Assembly (NCBI GenBank): GCA_025360525.1
Contig: JANYCA010000034.1
Location: 22,716 to 86,715, forward strand
Source: Chitinophagaceae bacterium
Lineage (GTDB): Bacteria > Bacteroidota > Bacteroidia > Chitinophagales > Chitinophagaceae
Reading direction: 5' to 3'
Length of the DNA: 64,000 bases
Each line of letters begins with the position of its first letter. The first letter of the stretch is position 1. Positions 1 to 7,901 of this stretch are shown here, one piece after another. Under the pieces are notes generated by a model that saw only the letters and a list, made by a program, of their open reading frames with translations, was not told where the DNA came from and searched no databases. The translations under genes and the position numbers were made by a program.

Positions 1-154
1 TATAAGTTATCTGTTCATGTATATGTTGATGCAATGGCATAACAGTGCCAGCATCAATTTTAACCAGCCCAAAACTAATATTTTGCCCATGGGCATAATG
101 GCCTGTTATCCCCTCCATTAATTGTTTCGGTGCGATGTCCTGTATCTGTTGCAT
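1..154 (-). CDS. Cupin-domain protein, N-terminal part only (cut by window edge)
   Basis: The reverse strand reads an uninterrupted 51-codon N-terminus from an ATG at 154 to the window edge, with a stop codon a few codons upstream of that ATG. It contains a PLHQHIHEQITY segment, the first metal-binding cupin motif (His-x-His followed a few residues later by Glu). Small single-domain cupins bind a metal in a beta-barrel and have diverse roles such as sugar isomerisation, dioxygenation or ligand sensing. The second cupin motif lies outside the window, so the activity cannot be assigned. It is transcribed away from the glycine-zipper gene, so the 390-bp gap between them holds both promoters. Confidence 0.75.
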   Translation of the reverse strand, partial: MQQIQDIAPKQLMEGITGHYAHGQNISFGLVKIDAGTVMPLHQHIHEQITY

Positions 155-544
155 CAGTGAGCGTATTTTTTAAAATGATCAGAATATTTTTAAACTAAAA
201 ACCGGATAAAAAACAGCTACTTCTTTTAATGCTTATTAGTATCCTCTTTTAAATGAAAGTACTAAAATGATTTTATAATGTGGAACAAAGGATTGTTTTT
301 AGACAATTGTGCTACTTATTGTAAACGGTTTTCCAGTAGGTTGAATCAGTTTTAAAAGAACCTGCCGATGGTATATTATTTATTTTTTTTAGTTTAAACT
401 TCACTGAAAGCAGGCTGTCTAAACGACTTCTTTTCCAAAAAATAGACTTTTATCTCCCCATAATTTGTTTACAGTTTATAATCATGTTTGGCACGGTTTA
501 AGCATATACCGTTAATATAAATAATCACTTTTAAAAAAAAGTTT
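155..544. other. Divergent intergenic region, 390 bp
   Basis: AT-rich spacer between the divergent cupin gene and the glycine-zipper lipoprotein gene. Apart from a sigma-54-like element near its right end, I see no ORF, hairpin or repeat in it. Confidence 0.6.
489..504 (+). promoter_or_regulatory. Possible sigma-54 (-24/-12) promoter
   Basis: TGGCACGGTTTAAGCA matches the sigma-54 consensus TGGCACG-N4-TTGCA with the invariant GG and GC at the correct spacing. The only mismatches are TT to AA just before the GC. A start about 12 nt after the GC would give a leader of roughly 30 nt before the ATG at 545. Some Bacteroidota carry RpoN; none can be seen in this window, so this is sequence-match evidence only. 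Confidence 0.35.
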
Positions 545-949
545 ATGAAAAATCTAATTACAATGCTCAGTGTTATAGCAGTAATCGCTTCGTGTAAAAA
601 TTCTACTGCCGACAATACAAAAGTTCTAGCTGCCTATAAAGACTCTGTTGAACATGCGGAATTTAATAAATGGAAAGCAGCAAAAGATGCAAAACAAAAT
701 GAAAAGACAATCGTCTATAAAACCTTGCCTGCTGAAAATTCAAGTGCTCCAGTGCAGGCAGTTCCACAAAAGCAAGGATGGAGTAAAGCAGCAAAAGGTG
801 CCGTAATTGGTGGTGTAACGGGTGCAGCGGCAGGTGCCATTATTGACAAAAAGAACCGTGCCGCCGGAGCCGTTATTGGTGGTGTTGCAGGTGCAGGTGT
901 TGGTTATGGGATAGGCAGGCACATAGACAAAAAGAATGGCCGTAACTAA
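545..949 (+). CDS. Glycine-zipper lipoprotein
   Basis: A 134-residue envelope protein. The N-terminus is a lipoprotein signal with the cysteine at about residue 17 (VIASC). A charged linker follows. The C-terminal half (about 82-130) carries two copies of a glycine-zipper hairpin, GAVIGGVTGAAAGAIID and GAVIGGVAGAGVGYGIG, separated by a basic KKNRA turn. This is the pattern of YMGG/OmpA-like glycine-zipper domains, which insert in or associate with membranes and are often stress-related. A strong hairpin terminator follows directly, so it is probably monocistronic. A possible sigma-54 promoter lies upstream. The exact role is unknown. Confidence 0.8.
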   Translation: MKNLITMLSVIAVIASCKNSTADNTKVLAAYKDSVEHAEFNKWKAAKDAKQNEKTIVYKTLPAENSSAPVQAVPQKQGWSKAAKGAVIGGVTGAAAGAIIDKKNRAAGAVIGGVAGAGVGYGIGRHIDKKNGRN

Positions 950-969
950 TTTAATTCAAAACATACAAA

Positions 970-996
970 CGGAATCCATCAAGGATTCCGTTTTTT
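970..996 (+). terminator. Rho-independent terminator after the glycine-zipper gene
   Basis: An 8-bp perfect stem (CGGAATCC / GGATTCCG) with a 5-nt ATCAA loop, followed directly by a run of seven T. It ends just before the GTG start of the CvpA-CAP gene, separating the two transcripts. Confidence 0.85.
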
Positions 997-1014
997 ATAT
1001 TAATTCTTTTCATC

Positions 1015-1965
1015 GTGAATTATCTTGATCTTATATTATTAGTCATCATTTTGTTGACAGGTTGGATAGGATTTAAAAGAGGGTTTATCCGTTTATTTTT
1101 ACTGTTAACTAAATGGATAGGTGCTTTTTTGTTAGCCTTTTTTTTATACCTTAATGTTGCCCCCATACTTAGTGCAAATTTTATAGTCCCAGATCAATGG
1201 CAGCTCCCTATTTCTTTTTGCCTGGTTTTTCTGGTTGGCTTCCTTGTAATATCGCTTGGTATTTACTTTCTCAATAAGGTTTTACGTCCCGAGCTTCAAA
1301 ATGCCTATATCAACAGGTTTGCAGGAATAATTCCGGGAATAGCACTAGGACTGTTATCAGCTTTACTAATTGTAAAAGTGACTGCTGCATCTTTGTGGCT
1401 GGATGCAGCTGCTGAAGCAAGGCAGGGAGCAATCACCCATCCATTAAATAGTTCGGCTGATTGGTCTATCAATAAAATGAGCAGTATTTTCAATACGCCA
1501 ATCCAGCAAAAAATTTCAGGTGCTTTTGGAGCTGGTTCAGGCGGTAATCTATTTGAAGAATTTAAATGCGATAATTTTATTTCAAGAGCAGACCTTGAGC
1601 AACAATTATTGCAGTTAGTAAACAAAGAAAGATCTGCAGTGGGACTAGTAAAAGTAGTGGCTGATGAAGCATTAAAAAATGCAGCCCTTAAGCATGCCGA
1701 AGATATGTTTACTAGAGGTTATTTTTCTCACGAAACACCCGAAGGAATCGATCCCTTTGAAAGAATGAATCAACTCCATATTCGTTTTAAAGCAGCGGGC
1801 GAAAACCTGGCACATTCTAATGCTTTGCTATCAGCTCATACAGGACTGATGAATTCTCCCGGCCATCGTGCAAATATTTTAAACGCCCATTTCGGGAGGC
1901 TGGGGATAGCCATACTGGATGGAGGAGATAAAGGACTAATGATTGTTGAGGAATTTAGGAATTAA
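1015..1965 (+). CDS. CvpA-family membrane protein fused to a CAP/SCP domain
   Basis: 316 residues from a GTG start. Residues 1-125 carry four hydrophobic segments in the arrangement of the CvpA (colicin V production) family, including the WIGFKRGFIR segment after the first helix. After a 50-residue linker, residues about 185-316 form a CAP/SCP (PR-1-like) domain. The usual residues are visible: His in HAEDM, FSHETPEG, Glu in GENLAHS, and His in NSPGHRANIL. The CAP domain should face the periplasm. CAP domains bind lipids or calcium or act as proteases in some members, and CvpA proteins are linked to envelope homeostasis. GTG is chosen because it places the first helix at the N-terminus, directly after the upstream terminator. 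Confidence 0.85.
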   Translation: MNYLDLILLVIILLTGWIGFKRGFIRLFLLLTKWIGAFLLAFFLYLNVAPILSANFIVPDQWQLPISFCLVFLVGFLVISLGIYFLNKVLRPELQNAYINRFAGIIPGIALGLLSALLIVKVTAASLWLDAAAEARQGAITHPLNSSADWSINKMSSIFNTPIQQKISGAFGAGSGGNLFEEFKCDNFISRADLEQQLLQLVNKERSAVGLVKVVADEALKNAALKHAEDMFTRGYFSHETPEGIDPFERMNQLHIRFKAAGENLAHSNALLSAHTGLMNSPGHRANILNAHFGRLGIAILDGGDKGLMIVEEFRN

Positions 1966-2035
1966 ATAGTTTAAGGATGCTTACCAAAAATATTTTATCC
2001 AGTTGTGATAACATTTTGCCAGATTTGTTTCCATT

Positions 2036-2488
2036 ATGTATACTACAGAACTAGTTTCAAAACAGCGAAAGAAATTCTGGACAATATTTGGGCAGTATAT
2101 GAAACCGGTGCCGGGTGCAGGCAGTGAAGCTGTGAATTGGCTTAACTACAAAACCGGTGTACGAAACATCTTTTTCAGGTTAGATGCAGATCAACATAAC
2201 GCTCATGTAGGAATTGAAATGCAGCATGCTACGGAAGCCGACAGGTTGCATTGTTACAACCATTTTGTTGCATTAAAAAAAATATTGGAACAAATTACCA
2301 GTAGTAATTGGCAGTGGCATGCTGCAATGATAGATGAAAATGGACAAACTATCAGCCGCATCAGCCAATCGCTTCACAGTGTAAATATTTTACAAGAAGC
2401 AGACTGGCCCTGCATTATTGCATTTCTTAAGGAACATATTACATCGCTCGATGCATTTTGGAACACCGTAAAAGATGGATTTGAATAA
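2036..2488 (+). CDS. DUF4268 family protein
   Basis: 150 residues, soluble, no signal peptide. The sequence follows the DUF4268 pattern: an N-terminal REKFWTxFGQYM-like helix (here RKKFWTIFGQYMKPV), a WLNYKTGVRNIFFRLDAD strand region, and a C-terminal DWPxIIxFLKEHITxLDxFW helix. Members often occur as small stand-alone proteins or fused to restriction-endonuclease-fold domains; no catalytic motif is obvious here. It lies 70 bp after the CvpA-CAP gene with no terminator between, so co-transcription is possible. Function unknown. Confidence 0.8.
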   Translation: MYTTELVSKQRKKFWTIFGQYMKPVPGAGSEAVNWLNYKTGVRNIFFRLDADQHNAHVGIEMQHATEADRLHCYNHFVALKKILEQITSSNWQWHAAMIDENGQTISRISQSLHSVNILQEADWPCIIAFLKEHITSLDAFWNTVKDGFE

Positions 2489-2789
2489 GTATATACCTTG
2501 GTAGCTTATCTATTGCATTAGAAGGAAGTGTGTTCATTTTAGTGATCCGATTGCGTGTTGTTTTTCGAGTAAATTGACTACAAAAACCTACGAATTCACT
2601 GTTGGTATTTTTTATTTTATTCCCTTTCATTTCAAGTATTATTGAGAACAAGTCTTTGTCCCTAGCTCAACGGTCAAACTATTAATTATTGATTCAGCAA
2701 GTAAAGTTCACGGCATTAACAATGCAGTTCAGAATAAATTATCTCAATTATTTCTTTAGGTAAACACAATGCAATAAAAAATATTTAAA
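2489..2789. other. Intergenic stretch, about 300 bp
   Basis: AT-rich spacer before the Gfo/Idh/MocA gene. I see no convincing ORF, terminator hairpin or repeat; it presumably contains that gene's promoter. Confidence 0.5.
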
Positions 2790-2810
2790 TTGAACCCTAA
2801 ATTTAAAAAA

Positions 2811-4136
2811 ATGAAAAAGAAATCACCAGCTTCTATAAACCGGAGAAAATTTGTTGGAACTACTGCCAAAGCAATAACGGGATTTTTTATTTTACCAAGG
2901 TTTGTTTTAGGCGGACGAAAGCCTGATGGCACCATGTACACTGCACCGAGCGATATGATTACGCTGGGTTTTATAGGTACTGGCAAACAAGGCAGGGGAT
3001 TAACTTCAGCCTTTTTGGAAACAGGTGAAGTAAAGATTATAGCTTTAAGTGAAGTGTATAAGGATAAAGGAATTTTAACGCTTGAAAACATTAAAAACTT
3101 TTACAGTAAAAATGGACAGCACGGGAAGTATGCTGACATTCCTGTTTATAACGACTTTAGAGAACTGCTGGCCCGTAAAGATATTGATGGAGTTGTGATA
3201 GCGACTCCGGATCACTGGCATGCCGCAGGAGCGGTAAGAGCAGCAGAAGCTGGTAAAGATATTTTTTGCGAAAAGCCGCTTGCATTAACTGTAAAAGAAG
3301 GCAGGGCGATGGTGAATGCAACCCGTTTGCATGGCCGGGTTTTTCAAACAGGTAGTATGCAGCGTTCCTGGGCTGAGTTCAGGCAGGCAGTTGAATTGGT
3401 TCGTAACGGATACATAGGCGATATTAAAAGCATAAAAGTTAGCGTAGGGCCGCCACCGATAAAATATGATCTTGCTGCCCAACCAATACCTGATGGACTG
3501 GACTGGAGTAAATGGCTAGGCCCTAACGCACCAAGTGCATTTAATTCGGAACTGGCACCTCCGGTTTCAAACGATGTATTCCCCAACTGGCGTAAATACA
3601 AGGAGTTTGGTGGCGGGGGCGTTACCGACTGGGGCGCACACATGTTCGACATTGCTCAGTGGGCATTGCATATGGATAACAGCGGCCCGGTTGAAGTAAG
3701 TGCTCCCGACGGAGGCCTGCATAAAAACCTCACCTTCCGGTATAAAAATGGCACCATAATGACGCATGAAAAATGGGAATGGGAAAATGCTGTTCTCTTT
3801 ACCGGCACTGAAGGCGAGATAAGAATTGAGCGGGGTAAACTTGAAACAACACCTGTCGGGTTAAAAGACAGAATTATCGGCGAAACGGAGCAGCATGTGT
3901 ACAAAAGCGTAGATCATTACAAGGATTTTTTAAATGCTATGCGTAAAAGAAGTATGCCTGTTTGCGATGTTGAAACAGGGCATCGCACTGCATCCGTTTG
4001 TAATATCGGAAACATAGCTTACCAGTTAAACCGATCCCTGCAATGGGATCCTGTAAAGGAATTGTTTACCGATGATGACGAAGCTAATGCTTTACTGGGA
4101 AGGCCGATGCTGAATGAATGGGCAATAAAATTATAG
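2811..4136 (+). CDS. Secreted Gfo/Idh/MocA-family oxidoreductase
   Basis: 441 residues from the ATG at 2811; a TTG seven codons upstream is less likely. The N-terminus has a twin-arginine-type signal (NRRKFVGTTAKAI plus a hydrophobic stretch), so the folded cofactor-loaded enzyme is probably exported. The Rossmann motif GFIGTGKQGRG is at about residues 53-63. EKP, the conserved catalytic-lysine motif of the family, is at about 153-155, and HWHAAG lies nearby. The large C-terminal half has the usual open beta-sheet with GGGVTDWGAHMFD. Exported members oxidise or epimerise sugar hydroxyls with tightly bound NAD(P). A second exported paralogue sits near 51 kb beside DUF1080 hydrolases. Substrate unknown; it appears to be a single-gene unit. 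Confidence 0.88.
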   Translation: MKKKSPASINRRKFVGTTAKAITGFFILPRFVLGGRKPDGTMYTAPSDMITLGFIGTGKQGRGLTSAFLETGEVKIIALSEVYKDKGILTLENIKNFYSKNGQHGKYADIPVYNDFRELLARKDIDGVVIATPDHWHAAGAVRAAEAGKDIFCEKPLALTVKEGRAMVNATRLHGRVFQTGSMQRSWAEFRQAVELVRNGYIGDIKSIKVSVGPPPIKYDLAAQPIPDGLDWSKWLGPNAPSAFNSELAPPVSNDVFPNWRKYKEFGGGGVTDWGAHMFDIAQWALHMDNSGPVEVSAPDGGLHKNLTFRYKNGTIMTHEKWEWENAVLFTGTEGEIRIERGKLETTPVGLKDRIIGETEQHVYKSVDHYKDFLNAMRKRSMPVCDVETGHRTASVCNIGNIAYQLNRSLQWDPVKELFTDDDEANALLGRPMLNEWAIKL

Positions 4137-4191
4137 TTCCGGGTCTATAAGATTTAGCGGTAAGAAATAGTTCTTGAAATTTAAAAACACT

Positions 4192-4225
4192 AAAAAGCCA
4201 TTCGCTTTATGCGGACGGCTTTTTT
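4192..4225. terminator. Bidirectional terminator between converging genes
   Basis: An AAAAAGCC arm pairs with GGCTTTTTT, extended inward by TCGC/GCGG around a TTTAT loop. A-runs and T-runs flank both sides, so it can end both the oxidoreductase transcript and the tryptophanase transcript coming from the other strand. Confidence 0.75.
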
Positions 4226-4270
4226 ATTGTAGTTGCTTTTTTTTTATAGCAATGAATGCCTGTTGGGCTT

Positions 4271-5644
4271 CTATTCAACCGGTTGAAGTTTAGCAGTGAA
4301 ATGCCGAAGCATTGGAGCCTCTTCAATAATTTTTAATCCTTTAATTGACTTCCTGTTTTGGAATACTTCAATAATTACTTCTGCCACGTAATCGATATGG
4401 CTTTGGGTGTAAACTCTTCTTGGTATTGCCAACCGAACCAGTTCCATTTGCCCCGGTATTAGTTTACCATCTTCGCCATATTTGCCAAACATCAACGAGC
4501 CAATTTCAACGCTACGTATACCACCTTCTAAATATAAAGCCCCTACCAACGCTTGCCCGGGATATTGTTCTACCGGAATGTGATCAAGAAAAGCTTTGGC
4601 ATCTATGTACACTGCATGGCCGCCGGCAGGCTGCATTACAGGCACGCCTTCTGCAATTAATTTATTGGTAAGATATTCAATACTGCGGATGCGGTATTGC
4701 AAGTAATGTTCGTCCATCACTTCCATTAATCCAATTGCAATGGCTTCCAAGTCACGACCTGCCAGGCCACCGTAGGTTGGAAATCCTTCTGTGATAACGA
4801 GCAGGTTTCTGCATTGTAATGCAAGCGCTTCATCATGCATGGCCAGGAAACCCCCAATGTTTGCAAAAGCATCTTTCTTGGCACTCATAGTGCAGCCGTC
4901 CGCATAAGAAAAAAGTTCTTTTGCAATTTCATTAACCGGCTTATCAGCATAACCATCTTCACGCAGTTTAATAAAATAACTATTCTCTGCAAAACGACAT
5001 GCATCTATAAAAAGCGGGATGTTATTTTCTGTGCAAATCTTTTTGACTGCTTTAATATTTGCCATACTTACCGGTTGCCCGCCACCGGAATTATTGGTAA
5101 CTGTTATAATACAAAGTGGAATATTTTCAGCCCCTTTTGTCGCAATGAATTTGATAAGAGAATCTGTATCCATGTTTCCTTTAAACGGTGCAGGAATAGA
5201 GGGGAGTTTGCCTTCTTCACAAATAAAATCAACACCTTCGGCACCGGAGAATTCAATATTGGCACGGGTTGTATCAAACAAGGTATTGCTTACAAAGTAT
5301 TTTTCTTTGCCGCCTAAAATGCTGAACAGAATTTTTTCCGACGCTCTTCCCTGGTGTGTTGGAATTACCAATGGCATGCCGGTTATTTGTTGGATGGTTT
5401 CTTCAAAACGGAAAAAACTTGGACTGCCAGCATACGATTCGTCTCCCCGCATTATTCCGGCCCATTGGTTGCTGCTCATTGCACTCGTACCACTATCGGT
5501 GAGCAGATCAATTAATACGTCGTTAGAACGGATAAGGAACGGGTTATAAAAAGCATTTTTTAAAATATCGATACGCTCTTCTTTTGTGGTAAAATAAATT
5601 GGCTCAACCGATTTTATTTTAAATGGTTCGATGATTGTTTTCAT
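4271..5644 (-). CDS. tnaA: Tryptophanase (PLP-dependent beta-eliminating lyase)
   Basis: 457 residues, close to E. coli TnaA (471). The enzyme splits L-tryptophan to indole, pyruvate and ammonia in the cytosol. Visible signatures include LIDLLTDSGTSAMS, MRGDESYAG, PTHQGRASEKI, TSNSGGGQPVS-like TNNSGGGQPVS, DACRFAENSYFI and the PLP-lysine motif MSAKKDA at about residue 255. The C-terminus reads LRHFTAKL, with His at 448. Tryptophanases have His here whereas tyrosine phenol-lyases have Phe, which favours tryptophanase over the close paralogue. No tnaB permease is adjacent. A 30-codon ORF with a single Trp ends 4 nt before the start codon. Confidence 0.9.
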   Translation of the reverse strand: MKTIIEPFKIKSVEPIYFTTKEERIDILKNAFYNPFLIRSNDVLIDLLTDSGTSAMSSNQWAGIMRGDESYAGSPSFFRFEETIQQITGMPLVIPTHQGRASEKILFSILGGKEKYFVSNTLFDTTRANIEFSGAEGVDFICEEGKLPSIPAPFKGNMDTDSLIKFIATKGAENIPLCIITVTNNSGGGQPVSMANIKAVKKICTENNIPLFIDACRFAENSYFIKLREDGYADKPVNEIAKELFSYADGCTMSAKKDAFANIGGFLAMHDEALALQCRNLLVITEGFPTYGGLAGRDLEAIAIGLMEVMDEHYLQYRIRSIEYLTNKLIAEGVPVMQPAGGHAVYIDAKAFLDHIPVEQYPGQALVGALYLEGGIRSVEIGSLMFGKYGEDGKLIPGQMELVRLAIPRRVYTQSHIDYVAEVIIEVFQNRKSIKGLKIIEEAPMLRHFTAKLQPVE

Positions 5645-5648
5645 GTGT

Positions 5649-5741
5649 TTATTTTATGTTGTTGTGATAAAATGAAATTTGCCCTTTAGATATTTTTTGT
5701 TGAAAATTGATTTTTAGAATGGCCCATCTAATGCAAAACAT
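5649..5741 (-). CDS. Possible short leader ORF upstream of tryptophanase
   Basis: A 30-codon ORF (starts MFCIRWAILK, ends FYHNNIK) ends 4 nt before the tryptophanase ATG on the same strand and contains one Trp at codon 6. In enterobacteria a Trp-containing TnaC leader senses tryptophan. This ORF lacks the conserved C-terminal TnaC motif and terminal proline, and short ORFs arise easily by chance in AT-rich DNA. Its position is its only support. Confidence 0.2.
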   Translation of the reverse strand: MFCIRWAILKINFQQKISKGQISFYHNNIK

Positions 5742-5806
5742 GATTAGAATGGTTAAAGAAATAAAATATAGAAAGGTGTAGAAAATTGCAGGCAGCAATA
5801 AATAAG

Positions 5807-5953
5807 ATGAAAAAACTAAGAAGGCTTACTGATGATATTTTTCCAGAGTTGCATAGCACCAAAGGTATGCAGGCTGCTGGTAAAAAAAAATATGATTTTA
5901 TCCTTGCACATTCTAGTAAACGGATTAGATTATTGTTGAGCTTGTTACAGTAG
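5807..5953 (+). CDS. Possible small basic protein (48 aa)
   Basis: An ATG-started 48-codon ORF (begins MKKLRRLTDDIFPELH) lies in the 435-bp gap between tryptophanase and the M20 peptidase gene. The product would be basic, cytosolic and mostly helical with a leucine-rich C-terminus (RIRLLLSLLQ). The composition looks protein-like, but I recognise no family and see no clear ribosome binding site. The rest of the gap holds nothing else I can support. Confidence 0.3.
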   Translation: MKKLRRLTDDIFPELHSTKGMQAAGKKKYDFILAHSSKRIRLLLSLLQ

Positions 5954-6079
5954 TAGAAACATCTTTTTTCTATCCTTCATTCAAGTGTTTAAGTAAATGG
6001 TATAAATTGTTGTTACATTCGATAATGCTATATTTTAAATATAGGTTGGCGGTCATTTTCTTATACTCAAATTCATTTC

Positions 6080-7615
6080 ATGAAAAAGTACGGTTGCTGT
6101 TTTTATTTCATGCTGTTATTTGCCCAGATAGTTACGGCACAATCATCCGATGTGCTCACTATCCGGAATTTTGGAAAGGAACATGCTAACCATATTCTCG
6201 GAGAGTTTGTGCAATTGCTGGCGTTGCCCAATCTTACCAAAGACACGGTGAATATTAAAACGAACACAGCATTTATTATGGATATGATGAATAAAAGAGG
6301 CATTCAAAAAGTGCAGCTTTTAAATGGAACATCCAAAGGAGTACCACCAGCAGTTTATGGTGAAGTTTTAGTTCCCGGTGCAAAGCAAACACTTATTTTT
6401 TATGCACATTACGATGGCCAGCCTGTAAACCCTGCGCAATGGGCAAAGGGACTGGAGCCTTTTGTTCCGGTATTGTTTTCAAATACCATACATAAAGCCG
6501 GGTTTAATATTCCTTTTCCAGCTGATAATTTTTACAACCCGGAATGGCGGATTTATGCCCGTGGCGCAAGTGATGATAAAGCGGGTGTGGTTGCCATTTT
6601 GAATGCCTTTGATGCCTTAAAGAAGAGCGGCTTACAGCCAACCTGCAATCTAAAGTTTTTTTTTGAAGGAGAGGAGGAGGCAGGCTCACCACATTTAAAT
6701 GAAATACTGGAGCAGCATGCTGCTTTGCTGCAATCAGATTTATGGATTATTTGTGACGGACCGGTGCACCAAACCGGTAAAAAGCAAATTTATTTCGGAG
6801 TAAGGGGAGATGCACATCTTGACTTGACCGTCTATGCCTCCAAAAGACCACTACACAGCGGGCATTACGGCAACTGGGCTCCTAACCCTGCTATGATGCT
6901 GGCAAAATTATTGGCTTCGATGAAAGATGATAATGGGAGAGTAGCTGTGAAAGGTTTTTATGATGATGTAACACCCTTGACTGCGCTAGAAAGAAAAGCT
7001 TTGCAAGAGGTGCCATCCGTAGATGAACAAATGAAAAATGAATTAGGTATTAGTGCAGTTGAATCACCGGCTGTTTCATTAAACGAGGCAATCAACCAGC
7101 CCTCATTAAACATTAATGGAATGCAGAGTGGTAATGTAGGAAAACAGGCATCCAATCAAATTCCCACTTTTGCAACTGCTGTCGTCGATCTCAGGCTGGT
7201 GTTGGGTAACGATTGGAGGCGGCAGCAGCAAAAAGTAATTGATCACATAAAAGGCCAGGGATATTTTGTAACTGATCACGAGCCCAATGATGAAGAAAGA
7301 AAAAAATACGGAAAAATAATTAAGGTGATTGCAGGCGAGGATAGTTATAATGCACAGCGCACGTCGATGGAGTTGCCCATTGTAAAAAAAGTAATTGAAG
7401 CAGTCAAAAGTACCGCCAACAGCCAGTTAGTGCTGCAACCAACAATGGGAGGCAGTCTTCCATTATTTGTATTTGAAAAATATTTGAAAGCTAATACTAT
7501 TACAGTTCCTATTGCCAATCATGATAACAACCAGCATGCAGAAAATGAAAATATACGTTTGCAGAATTTGTTTGATGGTATTGAAACAATGGCATCGGTG
7601 ATGATGATTAAATAG
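6080..7615 (+). CDS. Secreted M20-family metallopeptidase/dipeptidase
   Basis: 511 residues with an N-terminal signal peptide (hydrophobic CCFYFMLLFAQIVTA, cleaved before Gln-21). Dizinc-site motifs are in order: HYDGQP at about 109, ARGASDDKAG at about 161, FEGEEEAGSP at about 195, ICDGP at about 225, and His in ANHDNNQHAENE near 480. The lid/dimerisation domain lies between. The family hydrolyses dipeptides, N-acyl amino acids or related amides. The long form with a signal peptide is common in Bacteroidota and points to periplasmic peptide processing. It stands alone, with about 290 bp to the next gene. Confidence 0.88.
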   Translation: MKKYGCCFYFMLLFAQIVTAQSSDVLTIRNFGKEHANHILGEFVQLLALPNLTKDTVNIKTNTAFIMDMMNKRGIQKVQLLNGTSKGVPPAVYGEVLVPGAKQTLIFYAHYDGQPVNPAQWAKGLEPFVPVLFSNTIHKAGFNIPFPADNFYNPEWRIYARGASDDKAGVVAILNAFDALKKSGLQPTCNLKFFFEGEEEAGSPHLNEILEQHAALLQSDLWIICDGPVHQTGKKQIYFGVRGDAHLDLTVYASKRPLHSGHYGNWAPNPAMMLAKLLASMKDDNGRVAVKGFYDDVTPLTALERKALQEVPSVDEQMKNELGISAVESPAVSLNEAINQPSLNINGMQSGNVGKQASNQIPTFATAVVDLRLVLGNDWRRQQQKVIDHIKGQGYFVTDHEPNDEERKKYGKIIKVIAGEDSYNAQRTSMELPIVKKVIEAVKSTANSQLVLQPTMGGSLPLFVFEKYLKANTITVPIANHDNNQHAENENIRLQNLFDGIETMASVMMIK

Positions 7616-7901
7616 TTTTTTTGTTATCGATAACTCATATAATAAGGTTATACGAGGCAAAACTACCATCAAACTGGTTAATGATATTTTAACGCCGGCT
7701 AACACTGTGGTTCTTTTATATTTTAACGTAGTTGTCAGCATATTCAATTATGCTTTGCAAGTTTTTTCGCCCTGTTTTTCATGAAATATTATTTATAAAA
7801 CAAGCATAGATGTATAATTGGTTGTCGGGTATTAATTTAAAAAAAATATAGATGGCTTTTTTATTATCTTGTTGATACATTTAATCACCTCAAATTTTTT
7901 T

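Noticed and set aside
4835..5549. Long forward frames opposite tryptophanase
   Set aside because: The reverse strand encodes a full-length, fully conserved enzyme; the forward frames are antisense shadows.
7623..7634. 12-bp palindrome GTTATCGATAAC after the M20 gene
   Set aside because: Perfect but short, with no T-run after it and no second copy seen; likely chance.
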